Shown here: one piece after another, positions 7,035 through 12,459 of the stretch | Numbering within the stretch: the first letter of the stretch is position 1 | Layout of the letters: the number at the start of each line of letters is the position of its first letter | DNA from: Chlamydia trachomatis | GTDB lineage: Bacteria; Chlamydiota; Chlamydiia; Chlamydiales; 2-12-FULL-49-11 | DNA length: 12,459 nucleotides | Reading direction: 5' to 3' | Assembly: GCA_945870925.1 (NCBI GenBank) | Contig: CAMBTZ010000033.1 | Coordinates: 1-12,459, forward strand | Notes under the pieces: generated by a model | What the model was told of the DNA's origin: nothing | Database searches by the model: none | The model's input: the letters and a program-made list of their open reading frames with translations, nothing else | Made by a program: the position numbers and the translations under genes

Positions 7035-8707
7035 TGGTAAAGGCTAAATTTTTTGTATTAATTACGCTAGCAATTTTTGGGGCACTTTTTTTATGGAAGA
7101 TGGTTCAGGGTGGCTATGTTTTTGAAAGTAAAAAAATGGGGAAATCTCTTAATTTTCATCTGACTCGAGAAGAGAAACCGTTTGTAATTATTGTCCCCTC
7201 CTTTAACAATCAAGAATATGTAGATAAAAATCTCTGGTCTATCTTAGACCAGGAGTATAAAAATTATAGAGTTATTTACATTGATGACTGTACAACTGAT
7301 GCAACGTATAAAGAGGCTTTAACTTGTGTAGAGAGTTTTGAGGCTACTGATAAAGTCTCAATTATCCGAAATCCTGAAAACTATAAAGCGCTTTATAATT
7401 TGTACTATACAATTCAAACGTTACCGGATGATGCAATAGTCGTAGTTTTGGATGGTGATGATTGGTTTGCCCACCCTCGCGTTTTAAAAGAACTCAATCG
7501 ATATTATAGTGATCCAAATACTTGGATGGCGTATAGCCAATATATAACATATCCAAAGTATGAGAAGGGGACAATGACTCCGATCAATGTAAAAAAGAAA
7601 AATTTACGAGGACAAGCACTCTTTCCCCAGTTACGAACATTTTATGCAGGTATTTTTAAAAAAATTAAATTAAAAGACCTGCTTTATCAAGGTGCGTTTT
7701 TTAGAGCATCCTGGGATATGGCTGTTATGTTTCCACTTTGGGAAATGGCAAGAGAGCACTCTGTATTTATACCGGATGTTCTCTATGTTTATAATCGAGA
7801 GACCCCTCTTAATGACGACAAACTTCATAGAGAGAATCAGTTTATATATAATCGGTACATTCGATCACTTTTTCCTTATGAAGAGATTGATAGTTACAAA
7901 ACGGATACTATTAATGAAGGAAGCTCTGCGCTCATAATTTTTTCAGAAAATCGCCCCCTTCAATTACTAAGTTTTCTTGAATCCCTTGAAAAAGCAAATG
8001 GACAGTTTTCTCAGATTCATGTTTTTTATACAACCTGTGGAGCTGATTTTGAGACAGGATATGAGATTGTAAAGGAAAAATATAAGCAAAATATTGTCTT
8101 CCAAAGATGGACAAATAGAGAGGCTTTTTTGACTGTAATTGACAGAATTGATTCCTCCTACATTACCTTTGCAAAAGATACGCTCGTACTCAATCGAGAT
8201 CTAAATTTAAGTGATGCAATCTTAGTTCTTGAAAAAACAGGAGCTTACGGCGTTTACTTTGATCTCGGTTTAAATATATTTGAGACACCAACTAAAGTTC
8301 TATCCGTCTCAGATGGATTTTTTGCATGGGACTTTACATGTGGAAGTGGTGAATGGAAATGTTGCAATCGCTTAAATATGACTCTTTATAGAAAAGCAAC
8401 TTTTGCCCCATTTCTTAGTAAAATCCAATTTGAGACAATTACAGAGTTTGAAGCTAGCTGGAAAAAATGTATCGATCTGCATCAAATTGGGATTTTTTCT
8501 AGAGAGTCAAAAGTTGTAAATATTCCCTTCCAAATCACTAAGTTAGATTCAGGTGAAAAGACCTACCTTTATAGTGAAGAGGAACTTAACGATCGCCTTT
8601 TAGAGGGATACAAAATTGACATTACACCAATAGAAAATCTTGAAAACGCTTCTCGTGAAATTGAATTCTACCCACATTTTATTAAGCGCGATCAATTAAT
8701 AGAGTAA
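7034..8707 (+). CDS. Membrane-anchored two-domain family 2 glycosyltransferase (second of tandem pair)
   Basis: This 557-residue paralogue of the preceding gene shares the same architecture throughout. It has an N-terminal hydrophobic segment (about 6-22) and a GT-A domain with FVIIVPSFNN (50-59), YIDDCTTDAT (82-91), VLDGDDWFA (138-146) and ASWDMAVMFP (225-234). A second GT-like domain from about 298 begins ALIIFSENRPLQL (299-311). Shared C-terminal blocks include TGAYGVYFDLG (402-412), FFAWDF (429-434), VNIPF (495-499) and EEELN-x4-EGYKIDI (515-530). In domain 2 the first paralogue's VDD is replaced by KDT (381-383), so metal binding there is probably lost, while domain 1 looks intact. Its ATG overlaps the upstream TAA (TAATG), with AAGGGA 3 nt before it. 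The gene converges on namZ with a 12-nt coding overlap. Gene duplication followed by divergence is the simplest origin. Confidence 0.85.
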   Translation: MVKAKFFVLITLAIFGALFLWKMVQGGYVFESKKMGKSLNFHLTREEKPFVIIVPSFNNQEYVDKNLWSILDQEYKNYRVIYIDDCTTDATYKEALTCVESFEATDKVSIIRNPENYKALYNLYYTIQTLPDDAIVVVLDGDDWFAHPRVLKELNRYYSDPNTWMAYSQYITYPKYEKGTMTPINVKKKNLRGQALFPQLRTFYAGIFKKIKLKDLLYQGAFFRASWDMAVMFPLWEMAREHSVFIPDVLYVYNRETPLNDDKLHRENQFIYNRYIRSLFPYEEIDSYKTDTINEGSSALIIFSENRPLQLLSFLESLEKANGQFSQIHVFYTTCGADFETGYEIVKEKYKQNIVFQRWTNREAFLTVIDRIDSSYITFAKDTLVLNRDLNLSDAILVLEKTGAYGVYFDLGLNIFETPTKVLSVSDGFFAWDFTCGSGEWKCCNRLNMTLYRKATFAPFLSKIQFETITEFEASWKKCIDLHQIGIFSRESKVVNIPFQITKLDSGEKTYLYSEEELNDRLLEGYKIDITPIENLENASREIEFYPHFIKRDQLIE

Positions 8708-9913
8708 ATATTTTTCTCTTTTTTGTATGAATTGTCCGCGCTCTTCAATGTGATGGCTAATTAGTTTCCAAGTCACAAACTTTTCTGTTAGAAGTAGATT
8801 GATCGCGGTATCGCTCCCATGAGATTTATTAAAAAGAGACTGCTTTTCTTTGGAAAGAGTTTTAAGTTTAGCGTTTACTTCAGTTGGATAGAGGCTTTTT
8901 AAAAGCCCAATAATAAAGAATTGGGTGAGTAGAGGTCTGTAGAGCACATGATTTGTAATATGAATTTTAACTCCCTGACAATCTTTGTCTTTAAGTGAGC
9001 CATAGAAAGGTTTATAGTGAATTGGAGAAAACGATGCGCCCGGAATTTTTTGTTCATTTAAAGCATGTGCAAATTGCTCGGCATTAATCCATGTTGCCCC
9101 CACAATTTTAAAGGGAAGTGTATATCCAATTCCAATATTTACAAGCTCTAGCTCGCCAAGTAATCCTGTTGTTGCGCAGTAGTAAGGAGTGTCTGATTCA
9201 GGAATATTTGGACTTGTTGGAATCCAGGCAAGGCCTGTATCCTTAAATATCATATCTCTTGTCCAGCCTTTCATAGGGATAATTTTAAGATTGCACCCAA
9301 TCTTATACTCCCCATTAAAAAAAAGAGCCAGCTCTCCAATTGTCATTCCATGGCAGTAAGGAACGTTTATGTATCCGATAAATGATCTGAATTTGTCATC
9401 TAACATAGGGCCGTCAACCATAAGGCCTCCCATCGGATTTGGCCTATCAAGAACAATTATAGGTATAGATCTTTTTGCAGCCTCTTCCATCACATAAAAA
9501 AGGGTTGATGCATAGGTGTAAGGTCTAATTCCAATATCTTGAATATCAAAAACAAGTACGTCAATTCTTTGGAGCATTTCTTCAGTCGGTCTTCTAGTCC
9601 TGCCATGCAAGCTAAAGATCGGAATCTCATTTGTGGATCCACTTTTTACTTCTATTCCAGCATAAATCTTCCCATCAAGTCCATGTTCAGGAGCAAATAG
9701 AGCCGCTAATTTAAAATTCTTCCCTTCGCAAAACATTATTACCGTCGATTTTAACTGTCCGTCAACACCGGTCTGGTTAGTGATCAGACCAACTCTTTTT
9801 CCTTCGATCGCATTTACATAGCCCTCCTTAAAAAACCTGTCAATACCAAGCTCTACTTTGCCTGCTAGTAGTAGATAAGGAATTAGTAAAATGAAAAGCT
9901 GCTTGTAAAGCAT
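8696..9913 (-). CDS. namZ: Exo-beta-N-acetylmuramidase, NamZ/DUF1343 family
   Basis: Members of this family (Bacillus subtilis YbbC, now NamZ) release N-acetylmuramic acid from the non-reducing end of peptidoglycan fragments. The 405-residue length fits. Residues 1-17 (MLYKQLFILLIPYLLLA) look like a signal peptide, so the enzyme should act in the periplasm. Family blocks are GLITNQTGVD (42-51), LFAPEHGLDG (72-81), VFDIQDIGIRPYTY (121-134) and LDRPNP (155-160). The conserved acidic residues Glu76 and Asp126 are present, and the catalytic glutamate is likely in the APEHG block (inference). The start has GGAG on the minus strand 6 nt upstream (9920-9923). The gene is divergent from the helicase gene and converges on the glycosyltransferase pair. 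It implies that peptidoglycan or muropeptides are turned over. The symbol is assigned by family, not by tested activity. Confidence 0.85.
   Translation of the reverse strand: MLYKQLFILLIPYLLLAGKVELGIDRFFKEGYVNAIEGKRVGLITNQTGVDGQLKSTVIMFCEGKNFKLAALFAPEHGLDGKIYAGIEVKSGSTNEIPIFSLHGRTRRPTEEMLQRIDVLVFDIQDIGIRPYTYASTLFYVMEEAAKRSIPIIVLDRPNPMGGLMVDGPMLDDKFRSFIGYINVPYCHGMTIGELALFFNGEYKIGCNLKIIPMKGWTRDMIFKDTGLAWIPTSPNIPESDTPYYCATTGLLGELELVNIGIGYTLPFKIVGATWINAEQFAHALNEQKIPGASFSPIHYKPFYGSLKDKDCQGVKIHITNHVLYRPLLTQFFIIGLLKSLYPTEVNAKLKTLSKEKQSLFNKSHGSDTAINLLLTEKFVTWKLISHHIEERGQFIQKREKYLLY
8701..8724 (+). terminator. Weak AT-rich hairpin plus T-run after the glycosyltransferase pair
   Basis: AGAG and CTCT can pair around a short AAA/TTT inner stem (about 8701-8718), followed by a run of six T. 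The stem is short and almost all A-T, so it would be a weak intrinsic terminator. It lies inside the 3' end of the convergent gene. Confidence 0.3.
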
Positions 9914-9931
9914 AGGGGACTCCAGTATAAT
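9903..9931 (+). promoter_or_regulatory. Sigma-70-type promoter for the UvrD/PcrA helicase gene
   Basis: TTGTAA (9903-9908) and a perfect TATAAT (9926-9931) are separated by 17 nt. The expected transcription start, about 9937-9939, is only 4-6 nt before the ATG at 9943, and no Shine-Dalgarno sequence precedes that ATG. The -35 box lies inside the start of the divergent namZ coding sequence. Confidence 0.6.
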
Positions 9932-9942
9932 GTTGTCACATT

Positions 9943-12012
9943 ATGGCTGATGAAAATCTATTAAATGAAGAGCAAAAAAGAGCAATTGAGCACATTGATG
10001 GACCATTGCTTGTTTTGGCGGGTGCCGGTTCGGGTAAAACTAGGGTTGTTACTTATCGAATTGCAAATCTTTTAAAGCATGGGGTTGCAGCTCGCAGTAT
10101 TGTAGCTGTTACATTTACGAATAAAGCTGCAGAAGAGATGAGACAGCGTGTTCAGAAAATTACAAGTGAGAAGATTCTTGCAACGACGTTTCACTCGCTA
10201 GGGGCCCAAATTTTAAGAGAGTCAATTCATCTTATTAATTTTCCTACTCCATTTACAATTTATGATGAGAAAGACAGTCTTGAGATTTTAAAAAGTTGTG
10301 TAAGAAGTGATGAGAAAGGGGTTATAAAGGCAACACGGCAGGCAATTTCAGAAGCCAAAAACAATTTGATGGGACCTGATGCTTTTAAAAATGATAAGGT
10401 TTTTTCTGGTGTTTATGAAGAGTATCAGAGGAAACTGAAAGAGAATAGAGCGCTTGATTTTGATGATTTGCTCTTTTCTTCGGTACAGGTATTGAAGCAT
10501 CCTGATTCTCCTTATCAAAATAGATGGTCGTATGTTCTTGTAGATGAGTATCAAGACACAAATCAAGCTCAATATACTATGTGCAGGTTGCTGACAGAGA
10601 AGAGTAAGAATCTTTTTGTTGTGGGCGATCCCGATCAGTCGATCTATTCATGGCGCGGTGCAAATGTGGGGAATATATTAAAGTTTGAAGCTGATTTTGA
10701 TGGGGCAAAAGTGATTTCGCTTATGCAGAATTATCGAAGCACTAATACTATTTTACAAGCTGCGAATGCAGTTATTGCAAAAAATGATCGGCCCTATGAA
10801 AAAAAACTTTGGAGCGCACTTGGGGATGGGGATAAGATTCATCTTCACTCTCTTGATACCGATTTGGACGAAGCAAGAACAATTACACGTGAGATAAAAG
10901 AGTATCAAAAGCGTTATGCCGGCGAAGAGATGGCTATTTTCTATCGAACAAACGCTCAGTCTAGATCATTTGAGGATCAGCTTCTTATGGCAAAAATCCC
11001 TTATACGATTGTGGGGGGGATTTCATTTTATGCTAGAAAAGAGGTAAAAGATGTGATGTCTTTTTTAAGGCTTGTCATTATCCCGGCAGATAGTGTTAGT
11101 TTTGAAAGGACGATTAATTTACCGAAGCGTGGCATAGGACCTAAAGCTTTTGAACGACTGATTGAGCTTGCTAAAGAGAGAGGGCAACCGATTGTAGAGG
11201 CAATAGAGTCATTTCTTCACGAATTTCCACCTAAACAGAAAAGTGCCCTTTTTGAATATTTGAATATCTTAAATGGGGCAAAAATAGCGATAGCTGAAGG
11301 TAAGCCGGTTCATGAAGTAATTACTAAAGTAATAGAGCTTTCTCGCTATGATCTCTATCTTAAAGAAGATAAAGAGACGTACGAAGATAAGAAGGCAAAC
11401 ATTGAAGAGCTTGTTGCAAAAGCGTATGAGTGGGAGAAAACAGCTCCCGAGCCAACGTTGCAGAGATTTCTAGAAGATTTAACATTGAATGTTCCGCGTG
11501 ATATGGAAGAGATGCAGAAAGTTGGTGTCAGATTGATGACGCTACATAATGCTAAGGGGCTTGAATTTACTTGTGCTTTCATGGTCGGTTTAGAAGAGAA
11601 TCTATTCCCTCATATTAACTCTAAAGAGTCTGACCAGGATTTACAAGAAGAGCGTAGACTCTTTTATGTAGGGATGACAAGAGCTAAAAGGCACCTACAT
11701 TTATCATTTACACGGCGTAGATTTCTTTGGGGCGGTGCTCAAAACATGTACCCAAGTAGATTTCTAAAAGAGGTCCCAAGAGAATTTATTGCACAAATGG
11801 CAGCCTCAGCTCCAATTCAGAGTGAAGTTCTGACTATGGGACAATTAGTTGCTTTTGAAGTCGGTGCTATTGTGAGGCACCGTGATTTTGGAAGAGGCGT
11901 AGTCCTAAAAACCTATGAAACATCATTCGGACTTACCTATGATGTCGAATTCCAAGAGGATCATTCTAAAAAGAGTCTAGTCGCAAAATATGCAAAACTT
12001 AGTGCTGACTAG
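9943..12012 (+). CDS. uvrD: ATP-dependent 3'-5' DNA helicase, UvrD/PcrA type (superfamily 1A)
   Basis: This helicase unwinds DNA in nucleotide excision and mismatch repair and in removal of stalled complexes. The motifs are complete: Q motif LNEEQKRAI (7-15), Walker A GAGSGKT (27-33), Ia VTFTNKAAEEM (56-66), II VDEYQDTN (200-207), III GDPDQSIYSWRGA (228-240), IV QNYRS (262-266), V LMTLHNAKGLEF (531-542) and VI RLFYVGMTRAK (572-582). The C-terminal block VGAIVRHRDFGRGVV (640-654) through KYAKL matches the Tudor-like domain by which UvrD/PcrA contacts RNA polymerase. At 689 residues it is a little shorter than typical members, with a compact linker before that domain. The start agrees with the family N-terminus and the promoter just upstream. 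Whether to call it uvrD or pcrA is a naming choice; Rep is less likely because of the C-terminal domain. Confidence 0.93.
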   Translation: MADENLLNEEQKRAIEHIDGPLLVLAGAGSGKTRVVTYRIANLLKHGVAARSIVAVTFTNKAAEEMRQRVQKITSEKILATTFHSLGAQILRESIHLINFPTPFTIYDEKDSLEILKSCVRSDEKGVIKATRQAISEAKNNLMGPDAFKNDKVFSGVYEEYQRKLKENRALDFDDLLFSSVQVLKHPDSPYQNRWSYVLVDEYQDTNQAQYTMCRLLTEKSKNLFVVGDPDQSIYSWRGANVGNILKFEADFDGAKVISLMQNYRSTNTILQAANAVIAKNDRPYEKKLWSALGDGDKIHLHSLDTDLDEARTITREIKEYQKRYAGEEMAIFYRTNAQSRSFEDQLLMAKIPYTIVGGISFYARKEVKDVMSFLRLVIIPADSVSFERTINLPKRGIGPKAFERLIELAKERGQPIVEAIESFLHEFPPKQKSALFEYLNILNGAKIAIAEGKPVHEVITKVIELSRYDLYLKEDKETYEDKKANIEELVAKAYEWEKTAPEPTLQRFLEDLTLNVPRDMEEMQKVGVRLMTLHNAKGLEFTCAFMVGLEENLFPHINSKESDQDLQEERRLFYVGMTRAKRHLHLSFTRRRFLWGGAQNMYPSRFLKEVPREFIAQMAASAPIQSEVLTMGQLVAFEVGAIVRHRDFGRGVVLKTYETSFGLTYDVEFQEDHSKKSLVAKYAKLSAD

Positions 12013-12459
12013 AGTTGTGAACGTACAGAACATCTTCAATAAATTTAATATGATTTTTTGAATATTCTGCCAACGGAAGAAAATAGAGATCTAAAGTTTC
12101 AGGAATTAGCGCTTTTCTATAATTAAATCTTGAGTCCGGCTTGATTTGCTTAAAAAGACCTGCATAATAAGTTTTTAGATAAGAGGAAAGCCATGGAATT
12201 TTATTTGTGTGCCTGTTTCGAAGCATTTTTTTCAGGTAGGGATCAACTGTCCCCTTTTGATAGGATGGGTATTCAAGAAATTGTGAATAACTAAGCCATG
12301 TATCACTAGAGTTAGAGTATATTTGATTTAATTTTTCTAAGACTAAATTATTAGCAAGCCAATCATTACAATCAAGCTGTACCACAATTTCATCATCTTT
12401 TATAAATTCAAGAGATTTTTGAAAGCATTCGATTGTCGGTGTTGCATCGTCAAATGAAA
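11999..12459 (-). CDS. Third glycosyltransferase paralogue, partial (N-terminus beyond window) and single-domain
   Basis: The reading frame is open to the window edge, giving 152 visible C-terminal residues. It clearly belongs with the tandem pair. SFDDATPTIECFQKSLEFI parallels YIDDCSTDST and what follows; EIVVQLDCNDWLANN parallels VVLLDGDDWFAN; WLSYSQFLEYPSYQKGTVDP parallels WMAYSQYITYPKYEKGTMTP; TYYAGLFKQIK and FIEDVLYVHN are also shared. The metal-binding block is altered from LDGDDW to LDCNDW, and the following WD to LD. The protein ends just after YVHN, where the paralogues enter their second domain, so it is naturally single-domain or truncated. Its stop lies inside the 3' end of the helicase gene (14-nt convergent overlap). 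An internal GTG at 12385 is not the true start, because homology continues upstream of it. Activity is doubtful. Confidence 0.75.
   Translation of the reverse strand, partial: SFDDATPTIECFQKSLEFIKDDEIVVQLDCNDWLANNLVLEKLNQIYSNSSDTWLSYSQFLEYPSYQKGTVDPYLKKMLRNRHTNKIPWLSSYLKTYYAGLFKQIKPDSRFNYRKALIPETLDLYFLPLAEYSKNHIKFIEDVLYVHNSSQH

Noticed and set aside
9924..9929. TATACT on the minus strand as a -10 box for namZ
   Set aside because: Transcription would start after the GGAG ribosome-binding site of namZ (9920-9923), and no -35 box is found.
1..12459. CRISPR array, tRNA or rRNA genes, intact transposase, toxin-antitoxin or phage-defence operon
   Set aside because: I saw no regularly spaced repeats, no tRNA T-arm or rRNA blocks, and no matching protein motifs in any frame.

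Overview
The window is an AT-rich, gene-dense stretch from a Gram-negative bacterium. The best reading is a member of the Chlamydiae, more likely an environmental or amoeba-associated lineage than a pathogenic Chlamydia. The evidence is indirect. It consists of the UvrB sequence type (DESHQ helicase box followed by a YGFRLPSAFDNRPL block), a TyrP-type aromatic amino acid permease directly upstream of uvrB, and a mix of housekeeping repair genes with putatively exported or anchored surface enzymes. Another intracellular gamma-proteobacterium-like lineage is not excluded by the sequence alone.

Layout. Positions 1-156 are non-coding and carry a 10-bp inverted repeat around short GCAAAG repeats. 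On the minus strand, tyrP (2124-3311) and uvrB (157-2136) overlap by 13 nt and form an operon. Positions 3312-4164 form an odd accessory segment. It has a GC-rich patch, an unrecognised 140-residue ORF (3512-3934) and an in-frame continuation after one stop codon (3935-4150). It is bracketed by two 48-bp direct repeats, 92% identical, exactly 812 bp apart. The right-hand copy forms the last 15 codons and stop of the next gene. That gene (4165-5238, minus) is an exported Ntn-hydrolase of the choloylglycine hydrolase/penicillin V acylase family.

Divergent from the hydrolase are two tandem, 1-nt-overlapping paralogous genes (5313-7034, 7034-8707). Each encodes an N-terminally anchored protein with a family 2 glycosyltransferase domain followed by a second glycosyltransferase-like domain. 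They converge on a DUF1343/NamZ-type exo-N-acetylmuramidase gene (8696-9913, minus). This is followed by a divergent UvrD/PcrA helicase gene (9943-12012, plus) with a clear sigma-70-type promoter and almost no leader. The right edge holds the 3' part of a third, single-domain and motif-degenerate member of the same glycosyltransferase family (11999 to beyond 12459, minus).

How the genes relate. UvrB and the UvrD-like helicase both serve DNA repair; UvrD-type helicases can release UvrB-UvrC-incised oligonucleotides, but here the two genes are not co-transcribed. TyrP would import tyrosine or tryptophan. The glycosyltransferases, NamZ and the hydrolase all carry an N-terminal signal or anchor where the N-terminus is visible, so they probably act at or beyond the inner membrane. 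I see no classical defence island, CRISPR, tRNA, rRNA or intact transposase. The most unusual elements are the 812-bp direct-repeat segment and the three-member glycosyltransferase paralogue set in which metal-binding motifs are progressively altered.
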